64,000 nucleotides of DNA from Janthinobacterium sp. TND4EL3. Its GTDB lineage: Bacteria; Pseudomonadota; Gammaproteobacteria; Burkholderiales; Burkholderiaceae_D. The stretch covers positions 62,001 to 126,000 of the forward strand of contig NZ_FTMV01000009.1 in the NCBI RefSeq assembly GCF_900156175.1, read 5' to 3'. A program made the position numbers and the translations under genes. Positions 47,986 to 57,476 of this stretch are shown here, one piece after another (position 1 is the first letter of the stretch; every line of letters begins with the position of its first letter). The notes beneath the pieces are model-generated. The model was not told where the DNA came from and made no database searches. It was given only the letters and a program-made list of their open reading frames with translations.

Positions 47986-49212
47986 TTAGTACAGCAATTC
48001 GTTAAACGGGATAAAGCGCAGCATGTCGCCGCGCGCGATCGACAGCCCCGGCGGGCAATCGATCAAGCCGTCGCCCCACACGGTGGACGTCAGCACGCCC
48101 GAACTCTGGTTGGCGAACAGTTCCAGCGCGCCCTCGTCATTGACTTTGGCGCGCAGGAACTCGTTGCGCTTGTCCGCCTTCAGGCGCTCGAACGCGGCCG
48201 GCAGCTGGTAGCTGCGCGGCGCCAGATTGCCCGCCACGCCCTGCAGGCGCAGGATGAACGGGCGCACGAACAGTAAAAACGTGACGAAGCTGGAGACGGG
48301 ATTGCCGGGCAAGCCGATAAAGAACGCCTCATTGACTTCGCCAAACGCCAGCGGCTTGCCCGGCTTGACAGCGATCTGCCACATGTTCAGCCGCCCTTCC
48401 GCTTCCACGGCCGGCTTGATATGGTCTTCCTCGCCGACGGACACGCCGCCCGAGGTGATGATCAGGTCATTGCCCTGCGCCGCCTGGCGCAGCACGGCGC
48501 GCGTCGCTTCCAGGCTGTCGGGCACGATGCCCAGGTCCGTGATTTCGCAACCCAGATTTTCCAGCAGTCCCCGCAAGGTGAAGCGGTTCGAGTTGTAGAC
48601 GGCGCCCGGCGCCAAAGGTTCGCCCGGCATGGCCAGTTCGTCGCCCGTGAAGAACACGGCCACGCGCAGCTTGCGCAGCACGGGCAACTGCGCCAGGCCA
48701 ACGGAGGCGGCCAGGCCCATTTCCTGGCTGCGCAGGCGCCGGCCCGCGCCGAGGATGACGCCGCCAGCGCGGATATCCTCGCCCTGGCGGCGCACCCATT
48801 CGCCCGCCTGCGGCACGTGGTTGACCGTCACCACGCCGTCAAGCACGGTGCACTGCTCCTGCATGACCACGCAATCGGCGCCTTCGGGGATCAGCGCGCC
48901 CGTGAAGATGCGCGCCGCCGTCCCCGGCTGCAGGGGCTGGCCCACGTGGCCGGCCGCGATGCGCTGCGACACGGGCAGGCTGGCCGCGCCGCTGGCGCAA
49001 TCCTGCGCGCGCACGCAATAGCCATCCATCTGCGTGTTGTCGCGCTCGGGCACGTTCAGGGTCGACGTCTGCGCCGTGGCCAGCACGCGGCCGTTGGCGC
49101 GCATGGTGTCGACCAGCTCCACCTCGGCCACCGGGCGCGCCGCGCCCAGCATGAAGGCTTGCGCCTCGGCCACCGATAGCATCGGCTTGCGTTCTGCGGT
49201 AGGCGCGCCCAT
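47986..49212 (-). CDS. moeA: molybdopterin molybdenumtransferase
   Basis: A 408-residue enzyme that inserts molybdate into adenylylated molybdopterin. Four-domain MoeA pattern: VPERDNTQMDGYCVR, GALIPEGADCVVMQE, the MPT-binding SGGVSVGEEDHIK and PGKPLAFGEV, then GLPGNPVSSFV. Start ATG at 49210-49212 overlaps the thrC stop (TGATG), so translation is coupled; a GTG one codon upstream is possible. Confidence 0.95.
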   Translation of the reverse strand: MGAPTAERKPMLSVAEAQAFMLGAARPVAEVELVDTMRANGRVLATAQTSTLNVPERDNTQMDGYCVRAQDCASGAASLPVSQRIAAGHVGQPLQPGTAARIFTGALIPEGADCVVMQEQCTVLDGVVTVNHVPQAGEWVRRQGEDIRAGGVILGAGRRLRSQEMGLAASVGLAQLPVLRKLRVAVFFTGDELAMPGEPLAPGAVYNSNRFTLRGLLENLGCEITDLGIVPDSLEATRAVLRQAAQGNDLIITSGGVSVGEEDHIKPAVEAEGRLNMWQIAVKPGKPLAFGEVNEAFFIGLPGNPVSSFVTFLLFVRPFILRLQGVAGNLAPRSYQLPAAFERLKADKRNEFLRAKVNDEGALELFANQSSGVLTSTVWGDGLIDCPPGLSIARGDMLRFIPFNELLY

Positions 49213-50693
49213 CACAGACCCGTATTGGCGGCGATGTACGCCTTCATTTTTTCCACGTCCGTGCCCATCACGACAAACTTCTGCGGCAAGTCCTCGATGT
49301 TTTCGAAGCCGGCCGGGCGCTCCGCGTCCACGCCCAGCGCTTCGAGGATGGTTTCGTTGAACTTGGCCGCCAGCGCCGTTTCCAGCACGATCATCGGCAC
49401 GTTCGGCTCCAGGTGCTCGCGCGCCACCTTGATGCCGTCGGCCGTGTGCGTGTCGATGGTGATGCCGTAGTCGTCGGCCACGTCGCGGATGGTGTCGAGG
49501 CGGTCCTGGTGCGTGGACTTGCCCGACTTGAAGCCGTATTTGGCCACCAGCTTGAATTCGTCGCCATCGCTGCCAGGCTTGCCGGAGAGGTCAAAGCCGC
49601 CGTGCGTCTCCACTTTCGTGAACAGGGCGCGCACGCGCTCGCTGTCGCGGCCCACGAGGTCGTAGACGAAGCGCTCGAAGTTCGACGCTTTCGAGATATC
49701 CATCGACGGGCTGCTCGTGTGGTACGTCTCGGCCGACTTGCGCACGCGGTAGACGCCCGTGCGGAAGAATTCGTCGAGCACGTCGTTTTCATTCGTCGCC
49801 GCCACCAGTTTCGAGATGGGCAAGCCCATCATGCGGGCGATATGGCCGGCGCAGATATTGCCAAAATTACCAGATGGCACCGTGAACGACACTTTCTGCT
49901 CGTTGCTGGTGGTAGCCGCCAGGTAGCCGCGGAAGTAGTACACGACCTGCGCCACGACGCGCGCCCAGTTGATGGAATTGACGGTGCCGATCTTCTGTTG
50001 CGCCTTGAACGGCAGGTCGTTCGACACGGCCTTGACCATATCCTGGCAGTCGTCGAACACGCCCTCGACGGCGATATTGTAGATGTTCGGGTCTTGCAGG
50101 CTGAACATCTGCGCCGTCTGGAAGGCGCTCATTTTCTTGTGCGGCGACAACATGAAGACGCGGATGCCCTGCTTGCCGCGCATCGCGTATTCGGCCGCGC
50201 TGCCCGTGTCGCCCGAGGTGGCGCCGAAGATATTGAGTTCGGCGCCCGTCTTGGCCAGGGTGTATTCGAACAGGTTGCCCAGCAGCTGCATGGCCATGTC
50301 CTTGAAGGCCAGGGTCGGGCCGTTCGACAGGGCCTGCAGCATCAGCGTGGTCGATCCGCCCTTGACGACGTTTTCTTCGAGCACGCGCAGCGGCGTGATG
50401 TCGGCCGCGTTTTCGCCGGCGCGGGCGTTCTTGTAGACTGCCTTGGTATAGGTTTTCGCCGTCAGCGCCTTCAGGTCCGCGGCCGGGATATCGGTGGCGA
50501 ACTTCTTCAGGATTTCGTAGGCCAGGTCGGCATACGACAATGTGCGCCAGGCATTGAGCTCGGCACCGGTGACTTGCGGGTAGTGTTCAGGGAGATACAG
50601 TCCGCCATCGGGGGCCAGGCCGCCCAGGAGGATGTCGGAGAATTGCTGCGGATTCATTGGCGCTTTATCAGCGCGGGTAGACACGTAGTGCAT
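49212..50693 (-). CDS. thrC: threonine synthase
   Basis: A 493-residue PLP enzyme that converts O-phosphohomoserine to threonine. Starts MHYVSTRADKAP with DILLGGLAPDGGLYLPE, contains the PLP lysine in NGPTLAFKDMAMQ and the phosphate-binding ATSGDTGSAAEYA, and FTVPSGNFGNICAG. It is the longer, proteobacterial type. First of thrC-moeA-moaD. Many betaproteobacteria have hom (homoserine dehydrogenase) directly upstream; here that place is taken by a divergent gap and an ATPase gene. Confidence 0.97.
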   Translation of the reverse strand: MHYVSTRADKAPMNPQQFSDILLGGLAPDGGLYLPEHYPQVTGAELNAWRTLSYADLAYEILKKFATDIPAADLKALTAKTYTKAVYKNARAGENAADITPLRVLEENVVKGGSTTLMLQALSNGPTLAFKDMAMQLLGNLFEYTLAKTGAELNIFGATSGDTGSAAEYAMRGKQGIRVFMLSPHKKMSAFQTAQMFSLQDPNIYNIAVEGVFDDCQDMVKAVSNDLPFKAQQKIGTVNSINWARVVAQVVYYFRGYLAATTSNEQKVSFTVPSGNFGNICAGHIARMMGLPISKLVAATNENDVLDEFFRTGVYRVRKSAETYHTSSPSMDISKASNFERFVYDLVGRDSERVRALFTKVETHGGFDLSGKPGSDGDEFKLVAKYGFKSGKSTHQDRLDTIRDVADDYGITIDTHTADGIKVAREHLEPNVPMIVLETALAAKFNETILEALGVDAERPAGFENIEDLPQKFVVMGTDVEKMKAYIAANTGL

Positions 50694-50991
50694 AGATTTG
50701 AAGAGTCCAGTTGAGCTGAGTGCGGTTGATCATGAATGGCAGCGGATATTATAGTGCGAGGCGGCGCCCAAGGCGAATCCGTCGCGTTTGCCACGCGGCT
50801 GCGCGAGCGGCGGCAAGTGCGGCTGTTGTCAAATGGCACAGCCTATCAAGGGGAAACTATTTCCAAACGGAAATAACCGGCACCGAAATCAAGCCCGGCG
50901 GCCAAGACAGGCGCGCCTACTGGCGCCCCTGCCCGATTTGCGCCACACTGGTGCCTGTCGGCCCGTCTGCGGGTCATTCATGGAAGCGGTC

Positions 50992-51732
50992 ATGTCGCTG
51001 AGTAAAAAACCGTATCTGCAAAGCGCCGCCCTGCGCCCCGATGCTGTCGTTGATCTGGATCACTATCCTTTCACCATTCCCGCCATCCGTGACTTCGTGC
51101 ACATGGACTTCCACCCCGACGTGACGTTCTTCGTGGGCGAAAATGGCAGCGGCAAGTCGACCATGCTCGAAGCGCTGGCCGTGGGGCTGGGCTTCGGCAA
51201 GGATGGCGGCACGCGCAACGTGCGCATCGCCCTGCCGTCGGACGAGGAATCGGGCTTGCATGCGCACTTGCGCCTGAGCAAGAGCTACAAAAAGCCCGAC
51301 GACAGCTATTTTTTGCGCGCCGAGAGCTTTTTCAATGTTGCCACCTATATGGACGACATGCCCGAATACCTGGAAAGCTATGGCGGCAAGTCGCTGCACG
51401 CGCAATCGCACGGCGAAGCGTTCATGGCGACCCTGATCAACAAGCTGCGGGGCAAGGGTTTGTATCTGCTGGACGAACCCGAGGCGGCCCTGTCGCCAAG
51501 CCGCCAGCTGGCGGCATTGTCCGTGATCCACCAGCTGGTGCAGGACGATTCGCAACTGATCATCGCCACCCACTCGCCGATACTGCTGGCCTATCCGAAC
51601 GCGAAAATCCTCAGCTTTACGGGCGGCGGCATCCACGAGGTGGCGTATGAAGACACGGAGCACTATGCCGTGACGCGCGATTTTCTGAATAACTACCCGA
51701 GGAGGCTGGAGCAGTTGTTTGAGGAGGAGTGA
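50992..51732 (+). CDS. single-domain AAA/ABC-type ATPase
   Basis: A 246-residue predicted ATPase of the AAA_21/RecF-like group: Walker A FFVGENGSGKST, Walker B GLYLLDEPEAALSP, switch His in LIIATHSPILL. No membrane or nuclease domain is attached. Such stand-alone ATPases are common and of unknown role. The ATG at 50992 has GGAAG upstream; another in-frame ATG at 50980 is possible. It is divergent from thrC and ends before two palindromic repeats. Confidence 0.85.
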   Translation: MSLSKKPYLQSAALRPDAVVDLDHYPFTIPAIRDFVHMDFHPDVTFFVGENGSGKSTMLEALAVGLGFGKDGGTRNVRIALPSDEESGLHAHLRLSKSYKKPDDSYFLRAESFFNVATYMDDMPEYLESYGGKSLHAQSHGEAFMATLINKLRGKGLYLLDEPEAALSPSRQLAALSVIHQLVQDDSQLIIATHSPILLAYPNAKILSFTGGGIHEVAYEDTEHYAVTRDFLNNYPRRLEQLFEEE

Positions 51733-51756
51733 GGTGGTGGCTTGCTGCTTTGGTGA

Positions 51757-51792
51757 TGTCGGCTTACGCCCTGCGGGCTAAGCCGACCTACG
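51757..51792. repeat. REP-like palindrome (copy A, variant)
   Basis: GTCGGCTTA (51758-51766) pairs with TAAGCCGAC (51779-51787) around a GC-rich loop, followed by CTACG. Variant of the GTCGGATTA family seen at 51833 and 61657. Confidence 0.75.
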
Positions 51793-51820
51793 CCGACCTG
51801 CGCCAATCAACGCAAACGGC

Positions 51821-51862
51821 GACCTATCATAGGTCGGATTAGCGCGGCGCGCGTAATCCGAC
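51821..51862. repeat. REP-like palindrome (copy B)
   Basis: GACCTAT-C-ATAGGTC (51821-51835) overlaps GTCGGATTA (51833-51841) paired with TAATCCGAC (51854-51862). It lies 15 bases from the sdaA stop, in the gap between convergent genes, forming a doublet with copy A. Confidence 0.8.
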
Positions 51863-51877
51863 GCCACCATCGGCGCA

Positions 51878-53290
51878 TCAGCAAGCCGCGTGGTTGACGG
51901 TGATCACGTGGACGGCCAGGCCGCCCAGCGACGTTTCCTTGTACTTGTCTTGCATGTCCGCGCCCGTCTGGCGCATGGTTTCGATGACTTCGTCGAGGCT
52001 GACGAAGTGCGTGCCGTCGCCCTTCAGGGCCAGCGAGGCGGCCGTAATGGCTTTCACGGCGCCCATGCCGTTGCGCTCGATGCACGGAATCTGCACGAGG
52101 CCGCCGATGGGGTCGCACGTCATGCCCAGGTGGTGCTCGATGCCGATTTCGGCCGCGTTTTCGATCTGTTCGTTCGTGCCGCCCAGGGCCGCCACCAGGC
52201 CGGCCGCCGCCATGGCGCAGGCCACGCCCACTTCGCCCTGGCAGCCCACTTCGGCGCCCGAGATCGAGGCATTGCGTTTGCACAGCATGCCGATGGCCGC
52301 TGCCGTCAGCATGAAGCGGCGCACGCCGCCGACCGGGTCGCTGGGGCGGCAATCCTGCGCGTAGTAGCGCAGCACGGCCGGGATGATGCCGGCGGCGCCA
52401 TTCGTCGGCGCCGTCACCACGCGCCCGCCGGCCGCGTTTTCCTCGTTGACGGCCATCGCGTACAGGCTGACCAGGTGCACGGCGTCGTGCGGCAAGTCGT
52501 TGGCGCGGTTGTCCGACGCCTTCGCTTCCTGCGCCAATCGCCACAGCTTGGCGGCGCGGCGCTTGACGTTCAGGCCGCCCGGCAGGTTGCCCGTCGTTTC
52601 CAGGCCGTGCGCGATGCAGTCGCGCATGACGTGCCAGATGCGGTCCAGGCCCGCATCGAGCTCCGCCTCGCTGCGCTTGACGCACTCGTTCGCGCGCAGC
52701 ATTTCCGGGATCGACAGGCCGCTTTCCACGCCATGCGCCAGCAACTGCTCCATGGTGTCGAAGGGGAAGACGACGCGCGCGCTGGCCGCCGACTCCACGG
52801 CAGCTTCGGCTTGCGCCGCAGTGTGAACTTCTTCCGCTTCGCGGATAAAACCGCCGCCGATCGAGTAATACACCTTGTCGACGCGGCTGCCATCAAGCAG
52901 TTTCAGCGTAAAGCGCATGCCGTTCGGGTGCTCGGGCAAGGATTCGCTCTTGTGCCAGATCAAGCCCGTGGCGGCCGTAAACGGCACCACGTGCGTGCCC
53001 AGCAGCGCAATTTCTCCGGCCGCCTCGATGGCGGCCAGCTTGCTGTCGACTTCGTCGGGCGCCACGTCCTGCGGCGTTTCGCCCATCAGGCCCAGAATGA
53101 CGGCCTTGTCCGTGGCATGGCCCACGCCCGTCAGCGCCAGCGAGCCATACAGGGCCGCCTCGACGCCCACTACCTGGCCCAGCGGACCGTATTCGACCAG
53201 AAAACGCCGCGCCGCCACCATCGGCCCCACCGTGTGGGAACTCGACGGCCCGATGCCGATCTTGAATAGGTCAAATACGCTCATGTCCAT
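51878..53290 (-). CDS. sdaA: L-serine ammonia-lyase (iron-sulfur type)
   Basis: A 470-residue single-chain serine dehydratase that turns L-serine into pyruvate and ammonia. N-terminal beta domain with [13 protein letters not shown]-terminal alpha domain with the [4Fe-4S] cysteines in [19 protein letters not shown] and CDPIGG; the last residue is Cys, the tail that in known type II enzymes plugs the cluster as an activation switch. Third in kbl-tdh-sdaA order on the strand. Either ATG, 53288-53290 or two codons later, could start it. Confidence 0.95.
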   Translation of the reverse strand: MDMSVFDLFKIGIGPSSSHTVGPMVAARRFLVEYGPLGQVVGVEAALYGSLALTGVGHATDKAVILGLMGETPQDVAPDEVDSKLAAIEAAGEIALLGTHVVPFTAATGLIWHKSESLPEHPNGMRFTLKLLDGSRVDKVYYSIGGGFIREAEEVHTAAQAEAAVESAASARVVFPFDTMEQLLAHGVESGLSIPEMLRANECVKRSEAELDAGLDRIWHVMRDCIAHGLETTGNLPGGLNVKRRAAKLWRLAQEAKASDNRANDLPHDAVHLVSLYAMAVNEENAAGGRVVTAPTNGAAGIIPAVLRYYAQDCRPSDPVGGVRRFMLTAAAIGMLCKRNASISGAEVGCQGEVGVACAMAAAGLVAALGGTNEQIENAAEIGIEHHLGMTCDPIGGLVQIPCIERNGMGAVKAITAASLALKGDGTHFVSLDEVIETMRQTGADMQDKYKETSLGGLAVHVITVNHAAC

Positions 53291-53338
53291 GTAGTGTCTC
53301 TTTATATTAGTATGTTTTTATCAATTCTTGTGTGTGGC

Positions 53339-54304
53339 TCAGGCTGCCTTGGCGGCATGGCCCACGTCGACATTGGCCAGCATGTCCGTGACCATCTGCT
53401 CGACGCCGATCCGCGCCTTCCAGCCCCAGTCCGTGCTGGCCTTGCTGTCGTCCAGGCTTTGCGGCCAGCTGTCGGCGATGGCCTGGCGGCTGTCCGGCTT
53501 GTAGCTGATCTTGAAGTCCGGCACCATGTGCACGATGGCTTTCGCCAGCTGCTCGGGGTTGAACGACACGCCGGCCACATTGTAGGACGAACGGATCTTG
53601 ATCGATGCCGCTGGCGCATCCATCAGTTCGATGGTGGCGCGGATGGCGTCGGGCATGTAGATCATCGGCAAGGTGGTGTTCGCATCGAGGAAGCAGTCAT
53701 AGCGCTCGCCGCGCAAGGCCGCATGGAAGATGGCGATGGCGTAATCGGTGGTGCCGCCGCCCGGAGGCGACTTGTAGCTGATGATGCCCGGGTAGCGGAT
53801 GCTGCGCACGTCCACGCCATACTTGTTGAAATAGTATTCGCACAGGCGCTCGCCGGCCAACTTGCTGATGCCGTACATTGACGTCGGGTCCATCACCGTC
53901 ATCTGCGGGGTGTTCACTTGCGGCGTGTTCGGGCCGAAGGCGGCAATCGACGATGGCCAGAAGATGCGCAGCGGCTTGCCCGCTTCGCCGCGCTCGCGCG
54001 CCAGCTCCAGGATATTGAGCAAGCCATCCATGTTCAGGCTCCACGCCTTCAGCGGGGCCGCTTCGCCCGTGGCCGACAGCATGGCCGCCAGCTGGTACAC
54101 CTGGGTAATGTTCTCGTCGGCGATGATCTTCGCCAAGCCGTCCTTGTCCAGTACATTCAGCTGCGCGTAGCGCTTGGCCTGGTACAGATTGTTCGTGCCG
54201 ATGTCGCTGGCGATGACATTGTCCGCGCCGTGCTGCAGCGCCAGCGCGCCCACCAGCTCACTGCCGATTTGGCCGTTTGCGCCGATAACTAAAATGCGTT
54301 CCAT
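53339..54304 (-). CDS. L-threonine 3-dehydrogenase, short-chain (GalE-like) type
   Basis: A 321-residue NAD-dependent extended SDR: ILVIGANGQIGSELV at the N-terminus, catalytic Tyr-Lys in MYGISKLAGE. It matches the epimerase-like threonine dehydrogenases rather than the zinc Tdh of E. coli. It oxidises threonine to 2-amino-3-ketobutyrate, which the product of the gene just upstream, kbl, splits to glycine and acetyl-CoA. ATG preceded by AGGAC. Operon with kbl, 37-base gap. Confidence 0.92.
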   Translation of the reverse strand: MERILVIGANGQIGSELVGALALQHGADNVIASDIGTNNLYQAKRYAQLNVLDKDGLAKIIADENITQVYQLAAMLSATGEAAPLKAWSLNMDGLLNILELARERGEAGKPLRIFWPSSIAAFGPNTPQVNTPQMTVMDPTSMYGISKLAGERLCEYYFNKYGVDVRSIRYPGIISYKSPPGGGTTDYAIAIFHAALRGERYDCFLDANTTLPMIYMPDAIRATIELMDAPAASIKIRSSYNVAGVSFNPEQLAKAIVHMVPDFKISYKPDSRQAIADSWPQSLDDSKASTDWGWKARIGVEQMVTDMLANVDVGHAAKAA

Positions 54305-54321
54305 GGTCTTGTCCTGATATC

Positions 54322-54351
54322 TTGTTAGTTATTGTTAGTTATTATTGGTTA
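54322..54351. repeat. tandem 10-base repeat at the kbl-tdh junction
   Basis: TTGTTAGTTA occurs twice in tandem (54322-54331, 54332-54341), followed by a third imperfect unit (54342-54351) that encodes the last codons and stop of kbl. Confidence 0.7.
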
Positions 54352-55571
54352 CTGGTAGCGGTCGTCGGCAGCAGGCCCAGTTCCTTGCCCGCCTGCTCGA
54401 AGGCGGCCAGCACCTGCACCAGCTGTGCGCGGGTGTGCGCGGCGGACAGCTGCACGCGCACCCTGGCCTGGCCCATCGGCACGACCGGGTAGAAGAAGCC
54501 CGTCACCAGCACGCCCAGTTCATACAGGCGGGCGGCGAATTTCTGTGCCACGGGCGCGTCGAACAGCATCACGGGAACGACCGGATGGGTGCCCGGCTTG
54601 ATGGTGAAGCCGATGCGTTCGATCTCGCTGCGGAAGAAGGCCGTGTTGTCATGCAGGCGGTCGCGCAGTTCCGTCGACTTGGCCAGGCGCTCGAGCACCG
54701 ACAGCGAAGCGCCCGCAATCGATGGCGCCAGCGTGTTCGAGAACAGGTAGGGGCGCGATTTCTGGCGCAGGGTGTCGATGACTTCCTTGCGCGCCGAGGT
54801 AAAACCGCCCATGGCGCCGCCCAGGGCCTTGCCCAGGGTGCCCGTGATGATGTCGATGCGGCCCATCACATTGTGGTGCTCGTGCGTGCCGCGGCCCGTC
54901 GCGCCCATGAAGCCGGAAGCGTGGCATTCGTCGATCATCACCAGCGCGCCGTACTTGTCGGCCAGGTCGCAGATCTTGTCGAGTTGCGCAATCGTGCCAT
55001 CCATCGAGAACACGCCGTCCGTGACGATGACTTTATGGCGCTTGCCGGCGGCAACCGCCGCCTGCAGCTGCACTTCCAGGTCGGCCATGTCGTTGTGCGC
55101 ATAGCGGTAGCGGCCAGCCTTGCACAGGCGGATGCCGTCGATGATGGAAGCGTGGTTCAGCGCGTCCGAGATGATGGCGTCGTTTTCATCGAACAGCGGT
55201 TCGAATACGCCGCCGTTGGCGTCGAAGGCTGCCGCGTACAAAATCGTGTCTTCGGTGCCCAGGAAGGCGGAAATCGCCTGTTCCAGTTCTTTATGTACGG
55301 TTTGCGTGCCGCAGATGAAGCGCACGGACGACAGGCCGTAGCCGTATTTTTGCGTGGCGGCAATAGACGCTTCCTGCGTCTGCACGTCGCCGGACAGGCC
55401 CAGGTAGTTGTTCGCACACATATTGATCAGGGTGCGGCCATCGTCGCACACCACTTCGGCGCCCTGGCGCGAGGCGATCACGCGCTCGGGCTTGTACAAG
55501 CCCTGCTGGCGCAGTTGATCGAGATTCTGTTGCAGACCGCTGAAAAAGGTGTTCTTCGCTTGCTCGCTCAT
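54342..55571 (-). CDS. kbl: glycine C-acetyltransferase (2-amino-3-ketobutyrate CoA ligase)
   Basis: A 409-residue PLP enzyme of the alpha-oxoamine synthase family. It cleaves 2-amino-3-ketobutyrate with CoA to glycine and acetyl-CoA. Motifs: NMCANNYLGLSG, DALNHASIIDGIRL, the PLP Asp in MIDECHASGF, and the PLP Lys in TGTLGKALGGAMGG. ATG at 55571 has AAGGA upstream. First of the threonine-breakdown operon; the divergent XRE-cupin regulator is a likely controller. Confidence 0.96.
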   Translation of the reverse strand: MSEQAKNTFFSGLQQNLDQLRQQGLYKPERVIASRQGAEVVCDDGRTLINMCANNYLGLSGDVQTQEASIAATQKYGYGLSSVRFICGTQTVHKELEQAISAFLGTEDTILYAAAFDANGGVFEPLFDENDAIISDALNHASIIDGIRLCKAGRYRYAHNDMADLEVQLQAAVAAGKRHKVIVTDGVFSMDGTIAQLDKICDLADKYGALVMIDECHASGFMGATGRGTHEHHNVMGRIDIITGTLGKALGGAMGGFTSARKEVIDTLRQKSRPYLFSNTLAPSIAGASLSVLERLAKSTELRDRLHDNTAFFRSEIERIGFTIKPGTHPVVPVMLFDAPVAQKFAARLYELGVLVTGFFYPVVPMGQARVRVQLSAAHTRAQLVQVLAAFEQAGKELGLLPTTATSNQ

Positions 55572-55708
55572 GATATTCCTTGTGTCCCTGTTGTATGCGT
55601 GTTGTATTGGCCGCCATAGGGGAAAAGCCGTCGCTTGACCGGTGCGCGCGGTATGCTGTACCGTGAAGCGCTGTTTGAAGTCTACACGTTTCCGTGATTT
55701 CCTTCAAA

Positions 55709-55744
55709 ATCCACTATTTCGAACTGAAATTCAATATAGTGGAT
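55709..55744. promoter_or_regulatory. candidate operator between kbl and its regulator
   Basis: ATCCACTAT (55709-55717) and ATAGTGGAT (55736-55744) are perfect 9-bp inverted repeats 18 bases apart, with a smaller ATTTC/GAAAT palindrome (55716-55730) between. It lies 39 bases before the regulator gene and 138 before kbl. Binding by the XRE-cupin protein is inferred. Confidence 0.5.
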
Positions 55745-55782
55745 ATTACCCAAGCCTATTGAACTTTGCAAGCCACCTGCCG

Positions 55783-56358
55783 ATGAAAACCAGCGTTTCG
55801 ACCAATTCTCCCCCTGAAGTGGGTGCCACCCTGCAACGGCTGCGCCTGGCGCGCGGCCTGACACTCGAGGATTTGTCGCGCATCGCGGGCGTCTCGAAGT
55901 CCATGCTGTCGCAGATCGAGCGCGAAAAAGCCAATCCCACCATCGCCATCACCTGGCGCCTGGCCAACGCCCTGGGCGTGCAGATCGGCGAATTGCTGTC
56001 GAGCGCGGAAAAAGCCGTGGAAACCATCCGCATCACGGATGCCCACGAAACCCCCACCCTGCCCGGCGACCACGCTGGCTACGTGCTGCGCATCCTGGGG
56101 CCGATGGAACTGGCGGGCAAATACGAATGGTATGAAGTCACGCTGGCGCCCGGTGGCGAACTGGCGTCGCAGCCGCACGACCCGGGCACCACCGAGCATT
56201 TGACGGTGATCCATGGCAACCTGGAACTGGAAGTGGGCACGGCGAAGAAAAAGGTCAAGAATGGCGGCACGGCCCGCTATCCGGCCGACTTGCCGCATAT
56301 CATCCGCAATCTTGGAAAAACCGAGGGCAAGGCGCTGCTGGTGGTGATCCATCGCTAA
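55783..56358 (+). CDS. XRE-cupin transcriptional regulator
   Basis: A 191-residue regulator: XRE helix-turn-helix (residues about 14-68, LRLARGLTLEDLSRIAGVSK) and a C-terminal cupin (about 120-188, including HDPGTTEHLTVIHGNLELEV) for a small-molecule effector. This architecture often controls amino-acid metabolism. It is divergent from kbl-tdh-sdaA, which suggests that it senses threonine, glycine or serine. ATG at 55783. Confidence 0.9.
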   Translation: MKTSVSTNSPPEVGATLQRLRLARGLTLEDLSRIAGVSKSMLSQIEREKANPTIAITWRLANALGVQIGELLSSAEKAVETIRITDAHETPTLPGDHAGYVLRILGPMELAGKYEWYEVTLAPGGELASQPHDPGTTEHLTVIHGNLELEVGTAKKKVKNGGTARYPADLPHIIRNLGKTEGKALLVVIHR

Positions 56359-56530
56359 GGCACGCCAGCAGTGCGCAATATGTCCATATGGCTATGCTAA
56401 GATTTTAGTATAGACAAGATTTCCAGGCCTGGATGTCTTCGCAGAGCGTCGCGGCACATCCCGGCTCGTCCCGGCTCCGCCACTGCGCGCGCGGCATCCA
56501 GGCTTCCACTGTTTTTATGGAGCCCACGCG

Positions 56531-57457
56531 ATGACCATTTCCGACAGCACCACCACCTTCCACCACAAGAAAGTCGTCCAGTAAGACCCGGACCTGCCCT
56601 TCGACGCCTCGCCCGGCATCGTCTACCGCCTGTCGCTCGAATACGACGACAAGCGCAAGATGGACGAGCTGATCGCCGGCTTCCTCGCCAAGGCCGACAA
56701 GGGCGCGCTCGAAGCGCTGATCATCGGCATGTGGGGCGACCCGTACGAATCGGGCGCCGACGAAGTGATGGCCGCGCTGATCGCCCACGCCGCCGAACTG
56801 CCCAACTTGCGCGCCCTGTTCATCGGCGACATGACGTATGAGGAATGCGAAATCTCGTGGATCGTGCAGGGCAGCTACAAGCCCCTGCTGGACGCCTTCC
56901 CGCTGCTGGAAGAATTGCGCATCCGCGGCGGCAATGAACTCGTCATCGAACCGTTCGCGCACCAGCACCTGCGCCGCTTCACCATCGAAGCGGGCGGACT
57001 CGATCAAAAGATCGCCGAGGCACTGGCGCAATCGAGCATGCCGCAGCTGGAACACCTGGAACTGTGGCTGGGCACGGACGACTATGGCTTCTCGGGCGAC
57101 GTGGACCTGTACCGCAAGGTGCTGGCGCAGCTGACCGTGCCGACGTTGAAATACCTGGGCCTGCGCGACGCGGAAATCGCCGACGACCTGGCCGTCTGGC
57201 TGGCGGAAGAACCGCTGGTGGCGCAGCTCGACACGCTGGACCTGTCGCTGGGCACCATCGGCGACCTGGGCGCCGTGGCCATCCTCAATCACACGCAGCT
57301 GGGCGGCTTGACGCGCCTGGACCTGTCGCACCACTACATCTCGGAAGAAAACCAGGCGAAACTGAAGGCGCTGCCTTTCGAGGTGGTGCTGGACGACCCG
57401 CAGGAAGCGGACGAAGACGACGGCGAAAGCTACCGCTACGTGGCAGTCGGAGAGTAA
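56531..57457 (+). pseudogene. STM4015-family leucine-rich-repeat protein with in-frame TAA at codon 18
   Basis: From the ATG at 56531, with GGAG eight bases upstream, the frame reads MTISDSTTTFHHKKVVQ, then a TAA at 56582-56584, then continues as family-like sequence DPDLPFDASPGIVYRLSLEY without frame change to 57457. The long downstream part holds LRR-like units (LEHLELWLG, LDTLDLSLG, LTRLDLSHH), the YEECEISWI motif and the family ending YVAVGE. It opens the STM4015-4014-4013-4012-4011 cluster. Either the gene is broken (TAA for a probable Tyr codon), translation restarts at the ATG at 56660 to give 265 residues, or there is an assembly error. Function of the family unknown. Confidence 0.8.
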
Positions 57458-57476
57458 GCGGATTCCCCCTTTGCAC

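Noticed and set aside
50720..51001. N-terminal extension of the AAA ATPase frame back to 50788
   Set aside because: The extra residues are basic, low-complexity sequence with no domain, and a ribosome site precedes the ATG at 50992.
51737..51870. Possible CRISPR-like repeat array
   Set aside because: The units are palindromic REP-like hairpins, only two per site, without regular spacers or cas genes.
56433..56534. 33-codon frame that overlaps the STM4015 start by ATGA
   Set aside because: The overlap is suggestive of a leader peptide, but the ribosome site is weak and the composition is random-looking; not enough to call.
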